64,000 nucleotides of DNA, taken from the NCBI GenBank assembly GCA_964057225.1, contig OZ059900.1, positions 4,660,501-4,724,500 of the forward strand, given 5' to 3'. The notes under the pieces are model-generated. The model was given only the letters and a program-made list of their open reading frames with translations. It ran no database searches and was not told the DNA's origin. This DNA is from Auanema rhodensis. Its lineage: Eukaryota > Nematoda > Chromadorea > Rhabditida > Rhabditidae. Positions 52,801 through 64,000 of this stretch are shown here, piece after piece. Each line of letters opens with the position of its first letter. Positions within the stretch are counted from its first letter, which is position 1. Position numbers and translations under genes: made by a program.

Positions 52801-53861
52801 TCTTCAACGGTATCCGAGTTACAAATCAAGATCACTTTCTTTGGATACTTAGGTGGTATAGCTACCTGTTCACAAAAAATTCGAAGTCTTGGTTACCATG
52901 CATCAAATCCTTTAAGATAGTGTTTCTAGACTAATATAACCATGGGGACTTCATTAAATTTCACAGTATTCTTCTATCTTCAACGGTATCCGAGTTACAA
53001 ATCAAGATCACTTTCTTTGGATACTTAGGTGGTATAGCTACCTGTTCACAAAAAATTGGACGTCTTGGTTACCATGCATCAAACCCATTAAGATTGTGTT
53101 TCTAGACTAATATGACCATGATGACTTCATTAAATTTCACAGTATTCTTCTATCTTCAACGGTATCCGAGTTACAAATCAAGATCATTTTCTTTGGATAC
53201 TTAGGTGGTATAGCTACCTGTTCACAAAAAATTGGAAGTCCTGGTTACCATGCATCAAACCCATTAAGATTGTGTTTCTAGACTAATATGACCATGAAAA
53301 ATTCATTTAAGTTCACAGTATTCTTCTATCTTTAACGGTATCCGAGTTACAAATCAAGATCACTTTCCTTGGATACTTAGGTGGTATAGCTACCTGTTCA
53401 CAAAAAATTGGAAGTCCTGGTTACCATGCATCAAACCCATTAAGATTGTGTTTCTAGACTAATATGACCATGATGACTTCATTGAAAATCACAGTATTCT
53501 TCTATCTTCAACGGTATCCGAGTTACAAATCAAGATCACTTTCTTTGGATACTTAGGTGGTATAGCTACCTGTTCACAAAAAATTCGAAGTCTTGGTTAC
53601 CATGCATCAAATCCTTTAAGATAGTGTTTCTAGACTAATATAACCATGGGGACTTCATTAAATTTCACAGTATTCTTCTATCTTCAACGGTATCCGAGTT
53701 ACAAATCAAGATCACTTTCTTTGGATACTTAGGTGGTATAGCTACCTGTTCACAAAAAATTGGACGTCTTGGTTACCATGCATCAAACCCATTAAGATTG
53801 TGTTTCTAGACTAATATGACCATGATGACTTCATTAAATTTCACAGTATTCTTCTATCTTC
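49814..53861 (+). repeat. 23-unit HOR (4,048 bp), copy 1
   Basis: Shared private marks at exactly 4,048 bp: TTTGAGATAG (50623/54671), ACAAAGCAAG (51061/55109), AGGAGGTA (near 51797/55845), GTCTAATATA in the unit at 52449/56497, C35T (53187/57235) and GAAAAATTC (near 53296/57344). No difference was noticed between copies. The junction can sit anywhere in a 34-bp window (49814-49847), because position 5 differs and position 40 matches. Confidence 0.93.
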
Positions 53862-56800
53862 AACGGTATCCGAGTTACAAATCAAGATCACTTTCCTTGG
53901 ATACTTAGGTGGTATAGCTACCTGTTCACAAAAAATTGGAAGTCCTGGTTACCATGCATCAAACCCATTAAGATTGTGTTTCTAGACTAATATAACCATG
54001 GGGACTTCATTAAATTTCACAGTATTCTTCTATCTTTAACGGTATCCGAGTTACAAATCAAGATCACTTTCTTTGGATACTTAGGTGGTATAGCTACCTG
54101 TTCACAAAAAATTCGAAGTCTTGGTTACCATGCATCAAATCCTTTAAGATAGTGTTTCTAGACTAATATAACCATGGGGACTTCCTTAAATTTAACAGTA
54201 TTCTTCTATCTTCAACGGTATCCGAGTTACAAATCAAGATCACTTTCTTTGGATACTTAGGTGGTATAGCTACCTGTTCACAAAAAATTGGACGTCTTGG
54301 TTACCATGCATCAAACCCATTAAGATTGTGTTTCTAGACTAATATGACCATGATGACTTCATTAAATTTCACAGTATTCTTCTATCTTCAACGGTATCCG
54401 AGTTACAAATCAAGATCACTTTCTTTGGATACTTAGGTGGTATAGCTACCTGTTCACAAAAAATTGGAAGTCCTGGTTACCATGCATCAAACCCATTAAG
54501 ATTGTGTTTCTAGACTAATATGACCATGATGACTTCATTAAATTTCACAGTATTCTTCTATCTTCAACGGTATCCGAGTTACAAATCAAGATCACTTTCT
54601 TTGGATACTTAGGTGGTATAGCTACCTGTTCACAAAAAATTCGAAGTCTTGGTTACCATGCATCAAATCCTTTGAGATAGTGTTTCTAGACTAATATAAC
54701 CATGGGGACTTTATTAAATTTCACAGTATTCTTCTATCTTCAACGGTATCCGAGTTACAAATCAAGATCACTTTCTTTGGATACTTAGGTGGTATAGCTA
54801 CCTGTTCACAAAAAATTCGAAGTCTTGGTTACCATGCATCAAATCCTTTAAGATAGTGTTTCTAGACTAATATAACCATGGGGACTTCATTAAATTTCAC
54901 AGTATTCATCTATCTTCAACGGTATCCGAGTTACAAATCAAGATCACTTTCTTTGGATACTTAGGTGGTATAGCTACCTGTTCACAAAAAATTGGAAGTC
55001 CTGGTTACCATGCATCAAACCCATTAAGATTGTGTTTCTAGACTAATATGACCATGATGACTTCATTGAAAATCACAGTATTCTTCTATCTTCAACGGTA
55101 TCCGAGTTACAAAGCAAGATCACTTTCTTTGGATACTTAGGTGGTATAGCTACCTGTTCACAAAAAATTCGAAGTCTTGGTTACCATGCATCAAATCCTT
55201 TAAGATAGTGTTTCTAGACTAATATAACCATGAGGACTTCATTAAATTTCACAGTATTCTTCTATCTTCAACGGTATCCGAGTTACAAATCAAGATCACT
55301 TTCTTTGGATACTTAGGTGGTATAGCTACCTGTTCACAAAAAATTGGACGTCTTGGTTACCATGCATCAAACCCATTAAGATTGTGTTTCTAGACTAATA
55401 TGACCATGATGACTTCATTAAATTTCACAGTATTCTTCTATCTTCAACGGTATCCGAGTTACAAATCAAGATCACTTTCTTTGGATACTTAGGTGGTATA
55501 GCTACCTGTTCACAAAAAATTGGACGTCTTGGTTACCATGCATCAAATCCTTTAAGATAGTGTTTCTAGACTAATATAACCATGGGGACTTCATTAAATT
55601 TCACAGTATTCTTCTATCTTTAACGGTATCCGAGTTACAAATCAAGATCACTTTCCTTGGATACTTAGGTGGTATAGCTACCTGTTCACAAAAAATTGGA
55701 AGTCCTGGTTACCATGCATCAAACCCATTAAGATTGTGTTTCTAGACTAATATAACCATGGAGACTTCATTAAATTTCACAGTATTCTTCTATCTTTAAC
55801 GGTATCCGAGTTACAAATCAAGATCACTTTCTTTGGATACTTAGGAGGTATAGCTACCTGTTCACAAAAAAGTCGAAGTCTTGGTTACCATGCATCAAAT
55901 CCTTTAAGATAGTGTTTCTAGACTAATATAACCATGGGGACTTCCTTAAATTTAACAGTATTCTTCTATCTTCAACGGTATCCGAGTTACAAATCAAGAT
56001 CACTTTCTTTGGATACTTAGGTGGTATAGCTACCTGTTCACAAAAAATTGGACGTCCTGGTTACCATGCATCAAATCCTTTAAGATAGTGTTTCTAGACT
56101 AATATAACCATGGGGACTTCATTAAAATTAACAGTATTCTTTTATCTTTAACGGTATCCGAGTTACAAATCAAGATCACTTTCTTTGGATACTTAGGTGG
56201 TATAGCTACCTGTTCACAAAAAATTGGAAGTCCTGGTTACCATGCATCAAACCCATTAAGATTGTGTTTCTAGACTAATATGACCATGATGACTTCATTG
56301 AAATTCACAGTATTCTTCTATCTTCAACGGTATCCGAGTTACAAATCAAGATCACTTTCTTTGGATACTTAGGTGGTATAGCTACCTGTTCACAAAAAAT
56401 TGGAAGTCTTGGTTACCATGCATCAAATCCTTTAAGATAGTGTTTCTAGACTAATATAACCATGGGGACTTCATTAAATTTCACAGTATTCTTCTATCTT
56501 TAACGGTATCCGAGTTACAAATCAAGATCACTTTCCTTGGATACTTAGGTGGTATAGCTACCTGTTCACAAAAAATTGGAAGTCTTGGTTACCATGCATC
56601 AAATCCTTTAAGATAGTGTTTCTAGTCTAATATAACCATGGGGACTTCATTAAATTTCACAGTATTCTTTTATCTTTAACGGTATCCGAGTTACAAATCA
56701 AGATCACTTTCTTTGGATACTTAGGTGATATAGCTACCTGTTCACAAAAAATTGGAAGTCCTGGTTACCATGCATCAAACCCATTAAGATTGTGTTTCTA

Positions 56801-57909
56801 GACTAATATGACCATGATGACTTCATTGAAAATCACAGTATTCTTCTATCTTCAACGGTATCCGAGTTACAAATCAAGATCACTTTCTTTGGATACTTAG
56901 GTGGTATAGCTACCTGTTCACAAAAAATTCGAAGTCTTGGTTACCATGCATCAAATCCTTTAAGATAGTGTTTCTAGACTAATATAACCATGGGGACTTC
57001 ATTAAATTTCACAGTATTCTTCTATCTTCAACGGTATCCGAGTTACAAATCAAGATCACTTTCTTTGGATACTTAGGTGGTATAGCTACCTGTTCACAAA
57101 AAATTGGACGTCTTGGTTACCATGCATCAAACCCATTAAGATTGTGTTTCTAGACTAATATGACCATGATGACTTCATTAAATTTCACAGTATTCTTCTA
57201 TCTTCAACGGTATCCGAGTTACAAATCAAGATCATTTTCTTTGGATACTTAGGTGGTATAGCTACCTGTTCACAAAAAATTGGAAGTCCTGGTTACCATG
57301 CATCAAACCCATTAAGATTGTGTTTCTAGACTAATATGACCATGAAAAATTCATTTAAGTTCACAGTATTCTTCTATCTTTAACGGTATCCGAGTTACAA
57401 ATCAAGATCACTTTCCTTGGATACTTAGGTGGTATAGCTACCTGTTCACAAAAAATTGGAAGTCCTGGTTACCATGCATCAAACCCATTAAGATTGTGTT
57501 TCTAGACTAATATGACCATGATGACTTCATTGAAAATCACAGTATTCTTCTATCTTCAACGGTATCCGAGTTACAAATCAAGATCACTTTCTTTGGATAC
57601 TTAGGTGGTATAGCTACCTGTTCACAAAAAATTCGAAGTCTTGGTTACCATGCATCAAATCCTTTAAGATAGTGTTTCTAGACTAATATAACCATGGGGA
57701 CTTCATTAAATTTCACAGTATTCTTCTATCTTCAACGGTATCCGAGTTACAAATCAAGATCACTTTCTTTGGATACTTAGGTGGTATAGCTACCTGTTCA
57801 CAAAAAATTGGACGTCTTGGTTACCATGCATCAAACCCATTAAGATTGTGTTTCTAGACTAATATGACCATGATGACTTCATTAAATTTCACAGTATTCT
57901 TCTATCTTC
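53862..57909 (+). repeat. 23-unit HOR (4,048 bp), copy 2
   Basis: Direct tandem copy of the preceding 4,048 bp. Similarity to copy 1 runs on to 57943, where position 40 (57944) is T but 53896 is C. The unit at 53857 is therefore a hybrid: its first five bases are like the unit after a GACGTC unit, and from position 40 it is the C40 unit of 49809. The exchange lies inside the invariant box 6-39. Confidence 0.93.
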
Positions 57910-58296
57910 AACGGTATCCGAGTTACAAATCAAGATCACTTTCTTTGGATACTTAGGTGGTATAGCTACCTGTTCACAAAAAATTGGACGTCTTGGTTAC
58001 CATTCATCAAACCCATTAAGATTGTGTTTCTAGACTAATATGACCATGATGACTTCATTAAATTTCACAGTATTCTTCTATCTTCAACGGTATCCGAGTT
58101 ACAAATCAAGATCACTTTCTTTGGATACTTAGGTGGTATAGCTACCTGTTCACAAAAAATTGGAAGTCCTGGTTACCATGCATCAAACCCATTAAGATTG
58201 TGTTTCTAGACTAATATGACCATGATGATTTTATTAAATTTCACAGTATTCTTCTATCTTCAACGGTATCCGAGTTACAAATCAAGATCACTTTCT
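57910..58296 (+). repeat. Satellite units between HOR blocks
   Basis: About two units with private changes: CATTCATC in place of CATGCATC at about 58002, which destroys the ATGCAT palindrome, and a GATGATTTTATT tail at about 58225. Neither change was seen elsewhere. No other sequence is present. Confidence 0.8.
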
Positions 58297-59880
58297 TTGG
58301 ATACTTAGGTGGTATAGCTACCTGTTCACAAAAAATTCGAAGTCTTGGTTACCATGCATCAAATCCTTTAAGATAGTGTTTATAGACTAATATAACCATG
58401 GGGACTTCATTAAAATTAACAGTATTCTTTTATCTTTAACGGTATCCGAGTTACAAATCAAGATCACTTTCTTTGGATACTTAGGTGGTATAGCTACCTG
58501 TTCACAAAAAATTGGAAGTCCTGGTTACCATGCATCAAACCCATTAAGATTGTGTTTCTAGACTAATATGACCATGATGACTTCATTGAAATTCACAGTA
58601 TTCTTCTATCTTCAACGGTATCCGAGTTACAAATCAAGATCACTTTCTTTGGATACTTAGGTGGTATAGCTACCTGTTCACAAAAAATTGGAAGTCCTGG
58701 TTACCATGCATCAAACCCATTAAGATAGTGTTTCTAGACTAATATAACCATGGGGACTTCATTAAATTTCACAGTATTCTTCTATCTTTAACGGTATCCG
58801 AGTTACAAATCAAGATCACTTTCCTTGGATACTTAGGTGGTATAGCTACCTGTTCACAAAAAATTGGAAGTCCTGGTTACCATGCATCAAACCCATTAAG
58901 ATTGTGTTTCTAGACTAATATAACCATGGGGACTTCATTAAATTTCACAGTATTCTTCTATCTTTAACGGTATCCGAGTTACAAATCAAGATCACTTTCC
59001 TTGGATACTTAGGTGGTATAGCTACCTGTTCACAAAAAATTGGACGTCTTGGTTACCATGCATCAAACCCATTAAGATTGTGTTTCTAGACTAATATGAC
59101 CATGATGACTTCATTAAATTTCACAGTATTCTTCTATCTTCAACGGTATCCGAGTTACAAATCAAGATCACTTTCTTTGGATACTTAGGTGGTATAGCTA
59201 CCTGTTCACAAAAAATTGGAAGTCCTGGTTACCATGCATCAAACCCATTAAGATTGTGTTTCTAGACTAATATGACCATGATGACTTCATTAAATTTCAC
59301 AGTATTCTTCTATCTTCAACGGTATCCGAGTTACAAATCAAGATCACTTTCTTTGGATACTTAGGTGGTATAGCTACCTGTTCACAAAAAATTGGAAGTC
59401 CTGGTTACCATGCATCAAACCCATTAAGATTGTGTTTCTAGACTAATATGACCATGATGACTTCATTAAATTTCACAGTATTCTTCTATCTTCAACGGTA
59501 TCCGAGTTACAAATCAAGATCACTTTCTTTGGATACTTAGGTGGTATAGCTACCTGTTCACAAAAAATTCGAAGTCTTGGTTACCATGCATCAAATCCTT
59601 TAAGATAGTGTTTCTAGACTAATATAACCATGGGGACTTCATTAAAATTAACAGTATTCTTTTATCTTTAACGGTATCCGAGTTACAAATCAAGATCACT
59701 TTCTTTGGATACTTAGGTGGTATAGCTACCTGTTCACAAAAAATTGGACGTCTTGGTTACCATGCATCAAACCCATTAAGATTGTGTTTCTAGACTAATA
59801 TAACCATGGGGACTTCATTAAATTTCACAGTATTCTTCTATCTTTAACGGTATCCGAGTTACAAATCAAGATCACTTTCC
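58297..59880 (+). repeat. 9-unit HOR (1,584 bp), copy 1
   Basis: Marked by the private TTTATAGACTAA (C126A; TATAGAC at 58381 and 59965), class-P units with A119/A138 near 58726 and 60310, paired C40 units (58785/58961) and two GACGTC units. It repeats directly at 59881. The left limit is position 41 of the unit at 58257, because positions 5 and 40 differ there between copies. Confidence 0.88.
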
Positions 59881-61464
59881 TTGGATACTTAGGTGGTATA
59901 GCTACCTGTTCACAAAAAATTCGAAGTCTTGGTTACCATGCATCAAATCCTTTAAGATAGTGTTTATAGACTAATATAACCATGGGGACTTCATTAAAAT
60001 TAACAGTATTCTTTTATCTTTAACGGTATCCGAGTTACAAATCAAGATCACTTTCTTTGGATACTTAGGTGGTATAGCTACCTGTTCACAAAAAATTGGA
60101 AGTCCTGGTTACCATGCATCAAACCCATTAAGATTGTGTTTCTAGACTAATATGACCATGATGACTTCATTGAAATTCACAGTATTCTTCTATCTTCAAC
60201 GGTATCCGAGTTACAAATCAAGATCACTTTCTTTGGATACTTAGGTGGTATAGCTACCTGTTCACAAAAAATTGGAAGTCCTGGTTACCATGCATCAAAC
60301 CCATTAAGATAGTGTTTCTAGACTAATATAACCATGGGGACTTCATTAAATTTCACAGTATTCTTCTATCTTTAACGGTATCCGAGTTACAAATCAAGAT
60401 CACTTTCCTTGGATACTTAGGTGGTATAGCTACCTGTTCACAAAAAATTGGAAGTCCTGGTTACCATGCATCAAACCCATTAAGATTGTGTTTCTAGACT
60501 AATATAACCATGGGGACTTCATTAAATTTCACAGTATTCTTCTATCTTTAACGGTATCCGAGTTACAAATCAAGATCACTTTCCTTGGATACTTAGGTGG
60601 TATAGCTACCTGTTCACAAAAAATTGGACGTCTTGGTTACCATGCATCAAACCCATTAAGATTGTGTTTCTAGACTAATATGACCATGATGACTTCATTA
60701 AATTTCACAGTATTCTTCTATCTTCAACGGTATCCGAGTTACAAATCAAGATCACTTTCTTTGGATACTTAGGTGGTATAGCTACCTGTTCACAAAAAAT
60801 TGGAAGTCCTGGTTACCATGCATCAAACCCATTAAGATTGTGTTTCTAGACTAATATGACCATGATGACTTCATTAAATTTCACAGTATTCTTCTATCTT
60901 CAACGGTATCCGAGTTACAAATCAAGATCACTTTCTTTGGATACTTAGGTGGTATAGCTACCTGTTCACAAAAAATTGGAAGTCCTGGTTACCATGCATC
61001 AAACCCATTAAGATTGTGTTTCTAGACTAATATGACCATGATGACTTCATTAAATTTCACAGTATTCTTCTATCTTCAACGGTATCCGAGTTACAAATCA
61101 AGATCACTTTCTTTGGATACTTAGGTGGTATAGCTACCTGTTCACAAAAAATTCGAAGTCTTGGTTACCATGCATCAAATCCTTTAAGATAGTGTTTCTA
61201 GACTAATATAACCATGGGGACTTCATTAAAATTAACAGTATTCTTTTATCTTTAACGGTATCCGAGTTACAAATCAAGATCACTTTCTTTGGATACTTAG
61301 GTGGTATAGCTACCTGTTCACAAAAAATTGGACGTCTTGGTTACCATGCATCAAACCCATTAAGATTGTGTTTCTAGACTAATATAACCATGGGGACTTC
61401 ATTAAATTTCACAGTATTCTTCTATCTTTAACGGTATCCGAGTTACAAATCAAGATCACTTTCC
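59881..61464 (+). repeat. 9-unit HOR (1,584 bp), copy 2
   Basis: Tandem copy of 58297-59880 with the same unit order. Just past its end a private change (CCTTTGAT for CCTTGGAT, 61467) appears. The next unit then switches from the expected C82/Q to GACGTC, restarting the order five units back. Confidence 0.88.
60545..61424 (+). repeat. 5-unit segment repeated at 61425
   Basis: Order: C40 with GACGTC; class P ATGACT; class P ATGACT; C82/Q with AAAATTAAC; GACGTC with A138. The first four types recur in order at 61425-62128 (880 bp on), and the same four are at 58961-59664. This is a second, shorter duplication register nested in the 9-unit HOR. Confidence 0.82.
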
Positions 61465-62304
61465 TTTGATACTTAGGTGGTATAGCTACCTGTTCACAAA
61501 AAATTGGACGTCTTGGTTACCATGCATCAAACCCATTAAGATTGTGTTTCTAGACTAATATGACCATGATGACTTCATTAAATTTCACAGTATTCTTCTA
61601 TCTTCAACGGTATCCGAGTTACAAATCAAGATCACTTTCTTTGGATACTTAGGTGGTATAGCTACCTGTTCACAAAAAATTGGAAGTCCTGGTTACCATG
61701 CATCAAACCCATTAAGATTGTGTTTCTAGACTAATATGACCATGATGACTTCATTAAATTTCACAGTATTCTTCTATCTTCAACGGTATCCGAGTTACAA
61801 ATCAAGATCACTTTCTTTGGATACTTAGGTGGTATAGCTACCTGTTCACAAAAAATTGGAAGTCCTGGTTACCATGCATCAAACCCATTAAGATTGTGTT
61901 TCTAGACTAATATGACCATGATGACTTCATTAAATTTCACAGTATTCTTCTATCTTCAACGGTATCCGAGTTACAAATCAAGATCACTTTCTTTGGATAC
62001 TTAGGTGGTATAGCTACCTGTTCACAAAAAATTCGAAGTCTTGGTTACCATGCATCAAATCCTTTAAGATAGTGTTTCTAGACTAATATAACCATGGGGA
62101 CTTCATTAAAATTAACAGTATTCTTTTATCTTTAACGGTATCCGAGTTACAAATCAAGATCACTTTCTTTGGATACTTAGGTGGTATTGCTACCTGTTCA
62201 CAAAAAATTGGAAGTCCTGGTTACCATGCATCAAACCCATTAAGATTGTGTTTCTAGACTAATATGACCATGATGACTTCATTGAAATTCACAGTATTCT
62301 TCTA
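61425..62304 (+). repeat. Second copy of the 5-unit segment (last unit differs)
   Basis: Four units repeat 60545-61248. The fifth (62129) is a class-P ATGACT unit with a private A58T or nearby change (GGTATTGCTACC at about 62185) in place of the GACGTC/A138 unit, so the copies diverge there. Confidence 0.78.
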
Positions 62305-63888
62305 TCTTCAACGGTATCCGAGTTACAAATCAAGATCACTTTCTTTGGATACTTAGGTGGTATAGCTACCTGTTCACAAAAAATTCGAAGTCTTGGTTAC
62401 CATGCATCAAATCCTTTAAGATAGTGTTTCTAGACTAATATAACCATGGGGACTTCATTAAATTTCACAGTATTCTTCTATCTTCAACGGTATCCGAGTT
62501 ACAAATCAAGATCACTTTCTTTGGATACTTAGGTGGTATAGCTACCTGTTCACAAAAAATTCGAAGTCTTGGTTACCATGCATCAAATCCTTTAAGATAG
62601 TGTTTCTAGACTAATATAACCATGGGGACTTCATTAAATTTCACAGTATTCTTCTATCTTCAACGGTATCCGAGTTACAAATCAAGATCACTTTCTTTGG
62701 ATACTTAGGTGGTATAGCTACCTGTTCACAAAAAATTCGAAGTCTTGGTTACCATGCATCAAATCCTTTAAGATAGTGTTTCTAGACTAATATAACCATG
62801 GGGACTTCATTAAAATTAACAGTATTCTTTTATCTTTAACGGTATCCGAGTTACAAATCAAGATCACTTTCTTTGGATACTTAGGTGGTATAGCTACCTG
62901 TTCACAAAAAATTGGAAGTCCTGGTTACCATGCATCAAACCCATTAAGATTGTGTTTCTAGACTAATATGACCATGATGACTTCATTGAAAATCACAGTA
63001 TTCTTCTATCTTCAACGGTATCCGAGTTACAAATCAAGATCACTTTCTTTGGATACTTAGGTGGTATAGCTACCTGTTCACAAAAAATTCGAAGTCTTGG
63101 TTACCATGCATCAAATCCTTTAAGATAGTGTTTCTAGACTAATATAACCATGGGGACTTCATTAAATTTCACAGTATTCTTCTATCTTCAACGGTATCCG
63201 AGTTACAAATCAAGATCACTTTCTTTGGATACTTAGGTTGTATAGCTACCTGTTCACAAAAAATTGGACGTCTTGGTTACCATGCATCAAACCCATTAAG
63301 ATTGTGTTTCTAGACTAATATGACCATGATGACTTCATTAAATTTCACAGTATTCTTCTATCTTCAACGGTATCCGAGTTACAAATCAAGATCACTTTCT
63401 TTGGATACTTAGGTGGTATAGCTACCTGTTCACAAAAAATTCGAAGTCTTGGTTACCATGCATCAAATCCTTTAAGATAGTGTTTCTAGACTAATATAAC
63501 CATGGGGACTTCATTAAATTTCACAGTATTCTTCTATCTTCAACGGTATCCGAGTTACAAATCAAGATCACTTTCTTTGGATACTTAGGTGGTATAGCTA
63601 CCTGTTCACAAAAAATTCGAAGTCTTGGTTACCATGCATCAAATCCTTTAAGATAGTGTTTCTAGACTAATATAACCATGGGGACTTCATTAAAATTAAC
63701 AGTATTCTTTTATCTTTAACGGTATCCGAGTTACAAATCAAGATCACTTTCTTTGGATACTTAGGTGGTATAGCTACCTGTTCACAAAAAATTGGAAGTC
63801 CTGGTTACCATGCATCAAACCCATTAAGATAGTGTTTCTAGACTAATATAACCATGGGGACTTCATTAAATTTCACAGTATTCTTCTA
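62305..63888 (+). repeat. Terminal satellite units, C82/Q rich
   Basis: Nine units. Three consecutive C82/class Q units (62305-62832) are followed by a class-P unit with a GAAAATCAC tail, C82/Q, a GACGTC unit with private AGGTTGTATA (about 63239), two more C82/Q units, and a class-P-start/A119/A138 unit at 63713. The order C82/Q x3, class P GAAAATC, C82/Q, GACGTC also occurs at 30801-31856. Only satellite is present. Confidence 0.8.
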
Positions 63889-64000
63889 TCTTCAACGGTA
63901 TCCGAGTTACAAATCAAGATCACTTTCTTTGGATACTTAGGTGGTATAGCTACCTGTTCACAAAAAATTCGAAGTCTTGGTTACCATGCATCAAATCCTT
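63889..64000 (+). repeat. Partial monomer cut by window end (112 bp)
   Basis: Contains positions 1-112 of a C5, C82/T89, class-Q unit. The array clearly continues beyond the window. Confidence 0.95.

Larger units (their letters stand above)
1..64000. repeat. 176-bp tandem satellite array, 363.6 units
   Basis: Seen: the same unit of 176 bp recurs head-to-tail over the entire window, all in one orientation. The TCTT(T/C)AACGG phase mark occurs at 1, 177, 353, 529, 14785, 22881, 27105, 40129 and 63889, all equal to 1+176k, so there is no net insertion or deletion over 64 kb. Units differ only by substitutions. G+C of the first unit is 61 of 176 (35%). No unique sequence, transposon or gene interrupts it. 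Because 176 is not a multiple of 3 and each unit carries stops, no long repeat protein can be encoded. Known: arrays like this with higher-order structure are typical of eukaryotic centromeric or pericentromeric satellites. Inference: centromeric location and a plant host are plausible but unproven. Both array ends lie outside the window. Confidence 0.98.

Noticed and set aside
1-64000. CRISPR array
   Set aside because: There are no unique spacers between short repeats. The entire 176 bp is repeated and variation is by scattered substitutions.
1-64000. Gene for a long tandem-repeat protein
   Set aside because: 176 is not divisible by 3, so the frame shifts at each unit, and each unit contains stops; no frame stays open beyond 61 codons.
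1-64000. CENP-B box (TTCG....A..CGGG)
   Set aside because: I looked at all CpG-containing stretches of the unit. The TTCGAAGTC of C82 units lacks the required A and CGGG, and CGG in AACGGTATCCG lacks the TTCG half.
1-64000. Arabidopsis-type 178-bp centromere satellite
   Set aside because: Only a short AGTGTTTC-like similarity is apparent; overall sequence and length differ, so I do not assign the family.
1-64000. Transposon insertions, inversions or unique islands
   Set aside because: The 176-bp phase holds at every checked point and no stretch departs from the consensus or reads on the opposite strand.
1-64000. tRNA, rRNA or other structured RNA gene
   Set aside because: No cloverleaf, internal promoter boxes or rRNA-like conserved stretch is visible; the short dyads are too small and occur in every unit.

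Overview
The whole 64 kb window is one uninterrupted tandem satellite array. The unit is 176 bp, about 35% G+C, always in the same orientation, and I found no change of register anywhere. With base 1 as phase 1, every unit start I checked from 1 to 63889 falls on 1+176k. The window therefore holds 363 complete units and a final 112-bp partial one. I see no protein-coding gene, RNA gene, transposon, CRISPR array or unique-sequence island.

A megascale, single-orientation array with a roughly nucleosome-sized unit and higher-order repeats (HORs) is what eukaryotic centromeric or pericentromeric satellites look like. Plant centromere satellites are often 150-180 bp, so a plant is a reasonable guess, but I do not recognise this monomer and cannot name a species. 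Centromere function is inference; nothing in the bases proves it.

Units differ by substitutions at a limited set of positions: 5, 40, 56, 68, 82, 85, 89, 108, 111, 119, 138, 143-162, 169 and 174. Two haplotype-like classes dominate. Class P has C/A/T at 108/111/119 and usually G at 138. Class Q has T/T/A there and usually A at 138. Region 82-89 has four states: G-A-C, G-A-T, C-A-T and G-C-T at 82/85/89. Ordering these variants exposes nested HORs.

Layout. (I) 1 to about 22.8 kb is marked by A56, C68, CTGACT and GGAAAT end variants. It has 15- and 11-unit HORs, and an 84-unit offset makes 1-8001 reappear at 14785-22785. (II) About 22.8-49.8 kb is marked by C40 and TCCTTAAATTTAAC end variants. 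It has 3-, 4-, 6- and 9-unit tandem HORs, and an 81-unit offset duplicates about 28.1-34.6 kb at 42.3-48.8 kb. (III) 49.8-57.9 kb is a direct tandem pair of a 23-unit (4,048 bp) HOR. (IV) 57.9-64 kb has a 9-unit HOR pair and a shorter 5-unit one.

The biology on display is repeat turnover: unequal exchange in whole-unit steps, local duplication and within-unit recombination or conversion, all preserving the 176-bp register. The only two longer open frames (61 codons, 33912-34097 and 48168-48353) are by-products of two substitutions that remove a stop, copied by the 81-unit duplication. They are not genes.
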